Source: Aphis gossypii | Taxonomy: Eukaryota; Arthropoda; Insecta; Hemiptera; Aphididae | Direction: 5' to 3' | DNA: 64,000 nt | NCBI RefSeq assembly: GCF_020184175.1 | Contig: NC_065530.1 | Coordinates: 46,291,260-46,355,259 of the forward strand | Shown here: positions 24,400 to 35,850 of the stretch, in pieces | Layout of the letters: every line of letters begins with the position of its first letter | Numbering within the stretch: the first letter of the stretch is position 1 | Position numbers and translations under genes: made by a program | The notes under the pieces: model-generated | The model's database searches: none | Told to the model about the DNA's origin: nothing | Seen by the model: the letters and a program-made list of their open reading frames with translations, nothing else

Positions 24400-25130
24400 G
24401 TACACATGGAATATTCTTCACTACAATAGCGGTTTTCGCTGGAGCTCGATTATCGAAAAACGGCGAGATCACAGGGTCATCTGCGGTACTTTTCACCGCG
24501 TGGGGCGAATAGGTCTCTGGACGATTATTTATACATTATTCCTCGAAACGAAAACGGTTGCGCGTTATTGTGACGGGGATGAACGCACAAGAAATATCCG
24601 CAACAGGTATTTCATACACGAAACGTGCGTACAGCAGGCACATAAAATACGCGTTTAGTGTCGCCGTTCCGAGCAAATCGTGGGTGTCCCCCGAAATGCG
24701 GTGGAAAAAAAATTATCAAAAAAAAAAACACCGCCTGTGCGCCGACGCCGGTCCGACTTCACACACATAAGCAGCCTTCCGTCATAATAATACATAACAA
24801 TATAAATATAGTAACAGCGATATAATAACGCGTACATTATATAATAGGTACTCATATTATTATACTTTTATAAACGCAAACGCCGTCGGCGACCGGTTTC
24901 GTTTCCTTTTGTTTTATTTCGTTTTGTGTTCGGTTTTTTTTTTTTTTTGACTGGCAAAAAGCGCGCTCGCATTTTATGTACGCGCGATGGACGACTCGCT
25001 TAGCGGGGGTTCTTCGCCGTTGCAGGTCACATCGTATATTTTCGTCTCGGTTTATTCGATTTTTTTTTTTTTGCCCTTACGCGCCGTCTTCGCAGGACGG
25101 TTAGGTTTTTGAGTGCTTCGAATCGCCCGC
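24400..25130. promoter_or_regulatory. CpG-rich patch with a candidate translation start
   Basis: The patch has high CpG density and poly-T blocks near 24930 and 25060. On the + strand an ATG at 24987 (context GCGATGG) opens MDDSLSGGSSPLQ and then reads on to a stop near 25112. TTGCAG followed by GTCACA at about 25020-25031 is a weak 5' splice site that would end the exon after the Gln codon. The short acidic, Ser/Gly-rich start is plausible as a first coding exon but unproven. Confidence 0.22.
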
Positions 25131-28100
25131 AGAATACCTACAATCACATTATTATGCAGTATATATATATACTATAACTACCTATATATAGGTAGGTCCA
25201 GGGTGAATTATTAATAACTGCCACCGTTTGTACGCTCATACTGGTGGTTCACCATCCCTTTTTTAGCCTTAACAACGCGTTATAACTTATTCAAATTCTA
25301 CAAATTTTTTAATTTTTCAGTAAGTACAACTGAAACCATATTTATACACGATACTGATATGGATATAACTATATGATTTTCAGCGTACTGTAAACCGCGG
25401 TCGTTTCAGTCACTAGGATAGATGCTGCTGATGATCATCATAGGTATGTTTTCAAATTCGTCAATACTTATTTCGTACAGGTTTGTGTGCACAAGAATAA
25501 TGACTAATGACTTCTATAAATGTGTTGGGCATTTTTTCTGACTTCGCATGCTGACTGTTGTTGATTTGTTGTACATTTTAAAATGCTCATAACTTATTTC
25601 TAAATTAAAATAACTACGAATTGTATTGCCATATATTATAAGTATATAGGATAAAATATGCGTAAAGAAACATTTCGACGGAAACGCGTTTAACGCGACA
25701 TTTTCAATTTTAAAAATAACAGTGTTTCAACAATATAATTCAAATATTATATACTGTTGCAGGTATCTGAAAGTGTATATATCAGTGAGGTTCGAGGTTC
25801 GTAATTTTATTTCATCCAATTTAACTTCTTCCGTGGTCAAACACCGTGTTGACGCATAGTTTCACCAGTAAAATAAAACAAATATAAATATATATATGAA
25901 AATTATGCAAACGCGAGTGACATTAACTTTCAGATTTAAGGGCATTTATGATAATATATTATCCATTAATTGTACTTTCACATTATATTCTTTTGAATCG
26001 AGAATTTTGATTGAATTCCTTTAAAACACTGCAGCATCGATGATGCACTGGTTCGTTATCAATACGTGTAGGTACACCGGACTTAAAATGTATCGAACAT
26101 ATTGTGATAGTGAAATATTACTTTCTTGTCGAATGAATAAAATAAAGTGTATATTTCAAATTAGCAATATAGCTAATACATGTTATATTTTATGTACCTA
26201 CACATACATTCATTGCTGAATAACGTTTCAATGGTTTTTAAGTATTCGGTGGGATATTAAACAACACTTACATGTTTTGTTGGTATAATGGCGCACTAAT
26301 GTTTGTTGAAAAGAAAATTGAAAATTGATGATTTTTTTTCGGTTACGTGGTTCGGGGAAATGCAAAAATCAACTAAATATGCGCTAAAAAATCTTAAATA
26401 TTATGCATAAATAAATGCACTAAAATGTTAAAATATATGTATAAAAAATAAAAAATATACATAAAAAAATGAGTAAAAAATTTATATATTTTTTGAAAAA
26501 TAGTGAAATAATGTCAATGTTTAATCATGGTCGAATCTATATTTTCTTATCTTTGTATACGTATTTTATTTCCCCGATTATTGATATAAGTCCTAACGCC
26601 ATATTTATATCTATAAGTATATCTATTAATTTATTTTGATGTTAATCGAAACTATAAAAATGTAATATTTTTTTCTTATATTATTGTAATAGGCAATAGT
26701 ATAGGTATATACTATATACATCTAAAAAATGTCTAAAAAAACATCGAAATATGCACACTAAAAGATGAAATATGCAATTAAAATTTTAAAATAAACCCTT
26801 AAAATAGCAAAATGTCAAAATATACACTAAAAAAGTTTCATTTTTCAAATTGTTATGTCATGAAACAAATTATGTGCTCATTTAGCATATCATACGATCA
26901 AACAAAATAAATATGCAAACGCATACAAATCCGCGCTTTAATTGTTAGTTATACGCATACTTCACATTTTTTGCTTGTTTAGCTATGTGTGTTAAGTTGC
27001 TTAAACCAAGTCAATAATTTATTTTAGTTATTTTAATATTATATTGGTAATTCTGGTTTATAATTATGGCTAATTTAAAAATTAAACACTAACGAATCTA
27101 TATACAATTATTTTATCTGATATTACAACTAGTAATGATAAAAACAAATTTGCAAATTGTAAATTGTTTTATTCTACACATTATAATATATAATATTGAT
27201 AATGTTATTTATCATGTCCTATTTTTTAAAATAAGTACTAAAATATGCTATATAAATACAATTTGTATAATATATATTAAATTGCGTTTATCGTGAAAAT
27301 ATTGCAGTTGAAATAATATGTAATAAATAATTTCAAAAAAGTTTTTGACAAAATTAGAATTTGAATCGTTTTGTCGAGGTGATCGAATCAACACGAGTGC
27401 CAGACACTCAGCCGTCTAAACATTTAGTATTATTAGTGGCTAGTGCCAAGATAAATGATAAATCCTAACCGTTTTTTTTGTTGCCGCCGAATTTCATACA
27501 TTTTTTATACATATATATACATATATATATATATATGTAAAAAAGTCGGGACATAATGTGCCATTCGTATTATATAAAATTAGAAGCGTATTCGCACACG
27601 GTAAAGGTATTCAGGTTTATGGAATTAATGAGTGTATGGCGTGTATACGATTATTATTATTATTTTATTTTGACGGGAAAAAACACACCCAAATAATATT
27701 TTATTTATACTGTATGTAACAATTATATTCGATAGACACGTGTTACATATAGGTAAATATAGTAATGCAACTGTGTTGGTTCGTGTCATACTGAACATTG
27801 ATTTTCGATATTTATAATTTATAAACATAGGGCAATGGGCATCATGCAACGAAGTTTGTTGAGTGATTCTTTTAAAGTAAAAACTCATTATTTTTAAAAA
27901 CGTTAACGTATTTTGATACTTTTTTTTTATCGTTTGTTATGTTTTTACTTTTTGAACACAACAAACAATTTAAAATCCATGTAAAATATTTTCAATATAG
28001 TTTTGATTTATAGAATAAGTGAATTTCAAACGATCAATTAATTAATTATATATTTACCCGTTTTAAGTTAAATAAGTAAAGTCGTATTGTAGTGAATGCA

Positions 28101-30949
28101 TTTTATTTTGTGACATTCACTGATCACTACGCTTATCTAGGGATCTAGGTATTAAAACTGTATAACCTCTCGTTTAAAATAAGATTTTTTTAGATAAAAA
28201 AATATTTTGTTTTGGAATATGACGTGGAAAATAATATGCCGTCTTTCAAAAGAGAAATAAAATAGTAAAAAAAAAAAAAAATTAATATTTTTAAAACATA
28301 AAGAAAATATTACTTATCTTAATAATATAATTGTTGAAATGGTAAGTTCTTATAGTTAAAAGAACCATTCGTTAGGTATACAATATTGTAATACGTTTAA
28401 GGTTTTTTAAAACGACTTTTGAGTTTTTTAATTTTATTAAAAACAAAATTTTTTTGTGAGTTTACAAACGCGACGTATATTTAGAAACATATTAGTATGT
28501 TGTTTTTGCAGAAACGGCTTGAAGCTAATATTTTGAAGAAAATAAAAAGTCTTTGATATTATTTTCAATTTTCAAATAATATACAAACAGTCGCCTGCAG
28601 CCGCCACCTACCTTTATAATAATTGTTTTGCGTAATATGCGATATGTGTATAATGTGTAATGTGTAGGTATATGTATTTAAGTAAAATGATATTGAATAT
28701 TGCTAAATATTGTATTTTATTGCTGTACTAAGTACATTAATAATGCAACCCGCGATACCGGTTACTGTACATTGTAAAAAATAACTATTGATTAACTCGT
28801 TTGAAAATCCAAATGTGTTAAGTTTGCTGAAAAATGTTAAATCGGCATTTCAACATTTTTATTATTATCTACCTTTACTACCTGTAGATTACTTGCGTAG
28901 TACTACTACTAACCAGTTTACATTATATTACAGTGTTATAACGTCTTATATAGTTACATATAATAAATAAAACGTAAAATATATTAACATTTATGTACAC
29001 ACAACACAATAATACTTAAGGACCTATAATATATTATACTCCACTATTCCACTACTATATGTGTAGTATTTTAAACGAAATCAGATTGACAATTTTCTAT
29101 ATTATTTTATGCGTATATCATAAGTGGCGATCGAGTTTAAAGGTTTTTATTTCTTTTTAACACGGCATTTAAAATAATATGTATTTGGTATGTTATACAC
29201 ATTACATTTTCTATGACTAGATGGTACTATCATAGTTACCATACTATCATACGGAAATAAAGAATCGAAATATCGAGTTATTATATGATAATAACTACAA
29301 CACACATTAGGTACTATATTTTTACTAATGACAACTTGACCACGAGTGATGATATTTTACGGGGACACGTTTACTAAATTACTAATTTATAAAAGTTAAA
29401 AAATTTTTTTTTTCTATTCTATAGTGTTATTGGTGTTGAGTAATATTTACTAGTTGCTAATTTACCAAGATGTCAGATGTTGTGTCGTTATATTATAATT
29501 TAATAAGACGTAAATAAATTATACGATAATGTAACATCCTCGAGTCATATTAAACGGTATAACGATTAATTACAATGAAAAAAACGGCTATTATTTGAAA
29601 ACAAAAGCTTGCAGTATTGCTACATAACATTTTTAAATAGTACAGAGAGTGCTAAATATTTTTATGGTCAAGACTTATTCGGAATACTTGTCAAAATACA
29701 AGGTTTAAGACACTTATTATAACAATAAAAAAATAGAAGGTCATAGAGGTATAACTAATCGGTGTAAATTTTACAGCTAATACACAATAATCGATCTATC
29801 TATGTATATGATATTGTATTCGGTACGACTGTACGAGTATGCATATTATAATATGTAAGTATGTAACCAATATAATTGCTGTTATTTAAATTTTCTTTGG
29901 TAGTCGTTGATTGACATAATTAAGTAACTCGGTATTCGGAGGAATGACATTTAACAATATGTCATTGTTCTATTATAGCGATGCTTGTGTTGACATCAGC
30001 CAACAGTAGGAGTTGGAAAACGACGAGAAAACGTGGACGAGGTCGACGATGTACGTCGTTGAATCCACTACAATTATTTGTGTGTGCACAGTGCATACGT
30101 ACAAACAAATTTAACTAAATGCTCAGAACTGGTGGTTGACAGAAACGATAAAGCTAGGCGAGAAGGAAATAAATAATATCGTTTGTATAGACCAAAATCC
30201 CAGATGTACCATTACACTATAAATTGCCGTAAGTGTTCCATTTAAAGTTCTGCTGTATCGTTCAAAAGCTCCAAATATTTATTATAATTAGGGTGGTCTA
30301 CAGGGAAGCACATAATGTACAAGTATATGTGCACTACAGTTTTTTTCTTGTGCGACTTAATTAAAAAATATTAAAAACGAATAAACCAAATAGTGTCTAA
30401 ATACGAACGACGTTAAATAAGACACATACCTAAATATCTAGAAAGCCACCATGGCTTAGAGACACCGCGTCATAAATAATCAAATGGTATGATACCTAAT
30501 AATTGTCAGATTGATTTGAATTTGAATTTTGAAAGAGTTAACATTTATTATACTGGTGATTATCGTTCTTGGTATTAAACTATAAAAATAAAACAAAAAT
30601 ATTGGCATATCGTAGTACGATTTTTATTTATATTATTTTTATACTCAGAATACTTACCTATCTACTATAGGTATACTATTTTTTTTTTTTTTATACAATT
30701 ATGCAATTTATATTTGGTTATTTTTAACCTTTTGTGTTTATCGTACAGAAGTTATATTAAATTTAATATTTTAGTTTGGCGCTTATCTTTTATTTTATTA
30801 TCCTCAGAACAGCGCGTTATTATTTTATTCGAAAAAAATTGCGGAAAAAAATGTCTCATCGAAATATTAACACAATTAGTTCCGCAACATTATTTTTTGG
30901 AACACGTATGGAACTATTGGAACTGTTTCAATAAAACGTATCAAATATA
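25131..30949. other. Long AT-rich non-coding stretch
   Basis: No supported exon on either strand. It contains AT microsatellite tracts (for example near 27511-27537). It also contains a degenerate repeat built from AAATATGC-ACTAAAA-like words at about 26355-26490 and 26735-26835. Open frames of 60-90 codons (27625-27888 minus, 28788-28970) look like chance. Confidence 0.4.
26355..26835. repeat. Degenerate AAATATGCACTAAAA-like repeat
   Basis: Words of the form AAATATGC, ATGCACTAAAA and AAAATGT recur in two clusters, at about 26375-26475 and 26735-26835, separated by ordinary AT-rich sequence. This looks like decayed dispersed or tandem repeat sequence. Boundaries are approximate. Confidence 0.35.
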
Positions 30950-31380
30950 GTGATAGTGATACGATTTGTTTGCTTAGCCCGCTTTGTGTGTCGCAAAAAT
31001 CTCGACTTCGCGTTTTGGACAGTTACATCAGGAACTCAGAGCAGTGCAGCTGTACAACATTTTCGAGTAATCGATATTTGGCCGCAACAGAGCAAACCGA
31101 GGGCGTGGCACGTCAACCGCATATGTCCCTGGTACTAGTTCGCACGTACATCGTAGGTCATAACTCATGACTCATAAGATTCGAAAATTGTATCCGTCCC
31201 TGCAATTTAAACAAATGACGTTTTGTCGCTGGCAGCGTTTTCCCGACGCGCACAGAAAACGAGTGCAGCGTATATGCGTCGACGACGAAAATTTATTGAA
31301 TTTTTCGCGCATTGAAAACTTTATGGTGACGGTCCCGAATTTTATACAAAAACGTATAATAACGGATTCTATCATTAGGT
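30950..31380 (+). other. GC-elevated patch with overlapping open frames
   Basis: Base composition rises well above the flanks. Three overlapping + strand frames of 62-71 codons are open (30950-31138, 30970-31170, 31167-31382). The last of these includes a charged stretch (CRWQRFPDAHRKRVQRICVD) and runs to ATTAG followed by GTAAAC, a possible 5' splice site at about 31380. It could be a decayed coding fragment, an unrecognised exon, or chance. No family was recognised. Confidence 0.2.
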
Positions 31381-33048
31381 AAACATCGGCAGTTATTTTC
31401 AAAATTCTCTGGGAAAAAAATATGTTCTTCAAACTACAAACACGATGATATGAAGACATTTTATTATATACATTTATACACAAAATTTATATCGGTATTA
31501 TACATTATAATCATGACCACAATATTGTTGAGAAGGTTAAAAAATATATATATTATGAAAATCATTTGACCTATTCTATGACTCCCCCCCAATTTGGAAT
31601 TTTTACATTCTGTTTTCGTAAATCGTTTGTTCACGAATGTGTATATGAAGTCCTATCATCGTTTGTTTTCCATAATTTTTTGACGAATAATATTAAAACA
31701 TATTTTGTCTGAGTAAAGGTAAAAACAATAAATTACCCATTTAATAGAATTTTTGAATTCTATTGAAGGATATTTTTTTACACTATTAGGTACAATTGTC
31801 TAATGTTCCAACACATAAATCCAATATGGTATTAGTTAAAAGTTTGCGATTATTATCTTATATATATATTATATTATATATAGGTATCTATGTATTGTGG
31901 TTTTGTGAAATAAAAGTAAATAATAATTATACAGATCAATTGTAATTTATAATGTTGCAATTAAGAATATAATTTTACTTATTTTGTATTTTATGGTAAA
32001 TATTTTACGACTTTCTCATAATATAACGTTTAGTTATATTTTAGCATGATTTTAAATAGCGTATCTAGGTATACAATAGATATATTATAATTACTTATAA
32101 AAATTATTATATAGGTGAAACTATTTTCTGTAATAAAATTAGTTACCTATTTCATTATTTTAACTAGGTATTCAAAAAACAATTTTGAAATTTTACTCCT
32201 ATTCATTGACTTATAGCAACGTAAATATTATTATTCCATCCACAAATTTAAAATTTTTTACAATACCATCTATATATTTAATATTATATAAAATCCAAAT
32301 AACACTGACTGACTGATCGCTGTTTAATACGTATATAAGTGTCAAGTTTATATGATATTTAACAAAAAATAACGATGTTAATTATTTCGTTGTAATTCAA
32401 AATAATATTACAAAGATTTACATATGCATTTTAGTAGGCAAATTTTATCATGAACCAGTCAATATTTTGGTAAGTATAGGGAATTAAAGTTATTTTTTTT
32501 TAACTTTTTAGGTTTTACTATTTAACACTATGTTATAATTTTTATAATTGTAACTGTCCTCCTATTAGATAAAACACTACCAACTTTTGATTTTAGAATG
32601 ATAATACCTATTTTTGATAACGAAAGTCAAAAATCTATAAACATATTGAATAAAATAATTTTATTCATACTTATTATATTACATACTATATTTTATTTTA
32701 TTTTAATTTTTAACTGTAGAGCAGTTAAATCATAATATACATAGATATTCATAATAATTTTGTATTATTTACCTACTAAAAATTAACGATAAAACAATTT
32801 TATTTGTTAATGCTTATAACTATAAGACAACAATTATTTAATTTATTTTTAGGACGGATAGTTTAGCTGATCAGTTTGATCTCGGACTATCAATAAAAAA
32901 TGAATTTCTTTTTATTGTTAATTAAAAGCATTATTTCAATTTTAACTGTGCTTAATTCACCATCATATGTCCCTACTAAAGTAAGTGTACAAATGTACAA
33001 TGTACATAAAGTTATAATGAATAATAATAAATAAACAACTATTAACAA
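31381..33048. other. AT-rich non-coding region downstream of the zinc-finger gene
   Basis: No exon is supported. A further zinc-finger exon of the neighbouring minus-strand gene was looked for here and not found. Confidence 0.4.
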
Positions 33049-33054
33049 TTTATT
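33049..33054 (-). terminator. Polyadenylation signal AATAAA of the zinc-finger gene
   Basis: A canonical AATAAA on the minus strand lies about 150 nt downstream of the TGA that ends the last zinc-finger exon. This is consistent with that exon being terminal and with a 3' UTR of roughly 170-190 nt. AATAAA is common by chance in such AT-rich DNA. Confidence 0.5.
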
Positions 33055-33204
33055 GAATAATATTACAAAAGTATTAGTTTAAGAACATAAAGAACATTAT
33101 TATGAATCTTCTGTCTTAATTTCATAGTATGTATAATGGTATGAACAATGAAATCGAGACATGATGAAGATAATAATGAGAAAACATGAAAAACAATAAC
33201 GATA

Positions 33205-33620
33205 TCAACCTTGATGAGTTCTTGTATGTTGATCGAGAATGACTTTTTGCCTGAAATATTTTCCACATTGTAAACATTTATATGGTTTCTCGCCAGTATG
33301 AATACGTAAATGTTGGTTTAGTATAGCTTGTTGTCTGAAGTTCCGTTGACAATAAATACATTTATACGGTTTTTCATTTGAATGTATACGTAGATGTTGA
33401 TTGAGGTGTGATTGTTGGCGAAATTTTTTACCACATTCTACACAAGGGTAAGGCCGAGATTCTGTATGAACGCAACCATGTTGGCGTAATGTAGATTTCT
33501 GTTTATATTCTTTATTGGATATTGGACAAAGAGCACAATTTAGTGGCATACCAGCACTACGACCACGTTTGATTACGCCTGGTAAACTTTTAGCCTGGCC
33601 AAAAATGTCATGCACAGCAT
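33205..33620 (-). CDS. C2H2 zinc-finger gene, exon 4 (fingers 4-7, stop)
   Basis: This is the last recognised exon of a probable sequence-specific nuclear DNA-binding protein. It opens after an acceptor GTATCTTTAG in phase 1 and ends in TGA. In the joined 418-residue protein it supplies residues 281-418. Finger 5 (340-360), finger 6 (368-388) and finger 7 (396-416) are regular C-X2-C-X12-H-X3-H fingers, with TGEKPYKC-type linkers before the last two. Finger 4 (about 309-332) is abnormal: in CPISNKEY the position expected for the second Cys is Ser (codon at 33527-33529). The exon end, CAAG followed by GTTGAT, also resembles a phase-1 5' splice site, so a longer isoform with another downstream exon cannot be excluded, though a poly(A) signal follows. 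The repeated FRQ-x-x-LNQH style of the fingers suggests internal duplication. No ortholog could be named with confidence. Confidence 0.9.
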
Positions 33621-33766
33621 CTAAAGATACATACCACATAAATTAATTTATAACAATAAAACGCTTTAGCTGAAGACTCAAGAAAAGCGTTTAAATTATT
33701 GTGAATTTTAGAGGGTGGAGGTAAACTCAAGGTTACTACTATTTAACGAAGAATGAGAGTACTCGC
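33621..33766 (-). other. Probable GC-AG intron, 146 bp
   Basis: The intron would begin GCGAGT after CAAG and end TATCTTTAG. GC-AG introns are a known minor class whose donor otherwise matches the consensus well, as CAAG followed by GCGAGT does here. Both sides are in phase 1, so splicing joins exon 3 to exon 4 without a shift, creating an Asp codon. If this site is not used, exon 3 reads on for 19 more residues to a TAA at 33708-33710, giving a three-finger isoform of 299 residues. Confidence 0.6.
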
Positions 33767-34291
33767 CTTGGTTAGTGCGAATATGCTTTCTCAGGATGGC
33801 TTTATTCCGAAACACCTTGTCGCAGTATCCACACCCGTACGATTTCTCACCCGAATGATTCTGTAGATGCAAGTTAAGAGTTGCTCGCTGTTTGAAGGAT
33901 CGCTTACAGTGAACACATACAAATGGGCTTGAATCAGCATGAATTAGTTCATGTTGCATTAGTGTAGCCTTTTTTTTGAAATTTTTGCCACAAGAACCAC
34001 ATTTGAATAGACGCTGGTTAGATTTCTTTTTTCTCGATGTTTCTTGTTGTTGGTGAATAAGGTCTGGCATATTATGAAAATCACCTGACGTTTCTGCTGG
34101 AATTGATATAACACCAGGCTGTTTTAAATAGGGCATAGCACTTGATTGACGTAAGTTGCGTGGAGGCCCATCTCTCATACCAGAATAGTCATTAGTAGGT
34201 TCGGCCGGACCATAATGACCTGATTGGATTTGATCATATTCAATAACATCATCTTCTGATGGTATTTCGTCATCTTCACCGCTTACAGAAC
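33767..34291 (-). CDS. C2H2 zinc-finger gene, exon 3 (acidic linker, fingers 1-3)
   Basis: This exon follows an acceptor CTTAAATAG in phase 1. It supplies residues 106-280 of the joined protein. It starts with an acidic stretch (SGEDDEIPSEDDVIEYD), then a low-complexity region, a basic cluster (SRKKKSNQ, about 191-198) that could serve as a nuclear localisation signal, and three fingers: 203-223, 231-251 and 259-279. Fingers 1 and 2 are regular C-X2-C-X12-H-X3-H. Finger 3 ends in Asn (codon 33771-33773, AAC) where the last His ligand is expected, one base from CAC. The linker before finger 3 is SGEKSYGC. The exon length is 525 bp, a multiple of three. If the GC donor at its end is ignored the frame stops at 33708. 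Confidence 0.9.
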
Positions 34292-34355
34292 CTATTTAAG
34301 ATATTCAAATAAAGTTATATTTGTAGGTATTGGATGAATTAAATTTTTTACGTAC

Positions 34356-34565
34356 TTTGAATTGAGTGATCGGTATTAGGATATGGGAATGGTATAGGTG
34401 AAACAATGGTTGATGTAGATGGTTGTTCGGTTGATAGTTCAACTGGTTCATATTGTGATGATACAAGAGCGAGTGACGGCCCCGGACCCCACTGATTATT
34501 AATGTTGTTTGTTTCTTGTTGATGGAGGCCATCTCTGTTGTTTAAACTATATGGAGCACCGTTCT
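34356..34565 (-). CDS. C2H2 zinc-finger gene, exon 2 (low-complexity linker)
   Basis: A pyrimidine-rich acceptor (TTTTCTTTTCTTTTTTACAG) precedes this 210-bp exon, and CAAA followed by GTACGT ends it. It is open in the frame that joins both neighbours in phase 1, supplying residues 36-106. The product is rich in Pro, Ser, Thr, Asn and Gln (for example VELSTEQPSTSTIVSP), typical of the disordered region of a transcription factor. It has no fingers. A different frame is also open and starts with Met at 34532, but it is not compatible with the splice phases. The following intron is only 64 bp (34292-34355). Confidence 0.82.
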
Positions 34566-35736
34566 CTGTAAAAAAGAAAAGAAAAATATATATATATTTA
34601 AAACCGAATATGTGCGTTCAATGAGTAACAACAACAATCAGCAGATCAATCAAATTAGTCACGTTGAACCTTCCCACTTGATAGTTTAAAATACCATCAT
34701 CGGATTTGGGTGTTTTTTTGATAATCATTGGTCTTATACATTAAGTTAAGAAAATAACATAAAGGTGTTTGACTAGTGAACTCACTACAACGTACCTATA
34801 GCGAATAATTTTCTATTGACAATTAAATAAAATAAATATGAACAGAAAACCTCGAAAAAACAGATACGAACAGTAAAAAAAAAAAATAATACTAAATAAC
34901 TGATAAATAGCACTATTTTTTATCACAAAATACTGGATTTTTTCTTATTTCTTCTCAGTTTCTTGTTCTACATAGTATGAATACAACGTTGCCGTTTTAA
35001 CATGTGGTCTTGGGTATCTTCTTAGTTTAGATAGGAGCACCAGACGTAAGTGCCGCGCGGTTTCGCAGTCGAGTGGCGCGGCTGTCGTGTAATTGTTTAT
35101 TTATGCTGCTCGCGGGTTCGCATTTGTACGAACATAAATAAAAACTGATATATTCATATTAACAAATTAGATAATAATGAGAATTACTTTTATAATTTTT
35201 AAATACCTAAATGTACAATAATATAATCAATGGTTATCGTTAAAAACATTAAGTAAATAGTGTATGTTATCACTTATTAATCGCATAGTACAATTCGCGA
35301 TTTCCAGCAGCTGTTTGGATGACAGATATATTTATATTAATAATTATAATGATTAACAATAGAGTGGCATAGAAAATAGAGTAATAGGTAGTATACAAGA
35401 CAATATAATAAAACAGACTAGCCAGGATAAACAGCTTAAAGGATTGTAAAAAATATTGTGGAATGTTTAATTTAAAGAAAAGTTTGTACCTTGAAACATA
35501 TTTTGTATAATTGTTTATGTAAATATCTGTTTTGTTAATAAATTGAAGAATTAAGTGCAATGTCTATGTTACATTTTGTACATTATATTATAAATTGGTC
35601 TAGTTATTTACTTATATGTGACTATAATAAATATATAGATGTAATAAAATATAACACACTTATTAACTGAGACTTGAGAGAATCAATTTCATTAAAAAAA
35701 TATAATGTTTCCCCCTAGAAAAGAACATCAATTCAC
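34566..35736 (-). other. Intron 1 of the zinc-finger gene, with a GC-rich island
   Basis: A 1171-bp intron between GTGAAT and the acceptor before 34565. It contains a small CpG-rich island at about 35034-35125 and, on the opposite strand, a splice-bounded segment at 34959-35045. Several AT-rich open frames (for example 35270-35560) are chance. Confidence 0.6.
34959..35045 (+). other. Possible antisense exon or alternative promoter element
   Basis: On the + strand TTCTTATTTCTTCTCAG precedes this 87-bp segment, and AGAC followed by GTAAGT, a consensus-quality 5' splice site, ends it. The segment has in-frame stops, so it would be non-coding. The CpG-rich island starts at the donor. Together they suggest either an antisense transcript through the zinc-finger gene or a bidirectional alternative promoter. 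Confidence 0.25.
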
Positions 35737-35850
35737 CTTTTTTATTATTTTTTGATCTAAATCTTTTCGGAAGTATTTTTAATTTTACTTTATCCACTAA
35801 TATTTTGGTCCATTCAGTCAATTTAAATACACGACCTTCCATGTTCCCTT
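35737..35850 (-). CDS. C2H2 zinc-finger gene, exon 1 recognised (N-terminal segment)
   Basis: A long poly-T acceptor ending TTTTTTAG precedes this 114-bp exon and AAAAAAG followed by GTGAAT ends it. An in-frame ATG at 35842-35840 starts MEGRVFKLTEWTKILVDK, then a basic stretch ending RFRSKNNKK, giving residues 1-35 plus a split Glu codon completed in exon 2. The frame is also open before the ATG and begins in phase 1, so this may be an internal exon with the true start further upstream, or the first coding exon after a 5' UTR intron. The segment has no recognised domain. No upstream coding exon was identified. Confidence 0.65.

Noticed and set aside
34305..34532. 75-codon minus ORF starting MASINKKQ
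   Set aside because: It is a different frame of zinc-finger exon 2 and does not fit the splice phases on either side.
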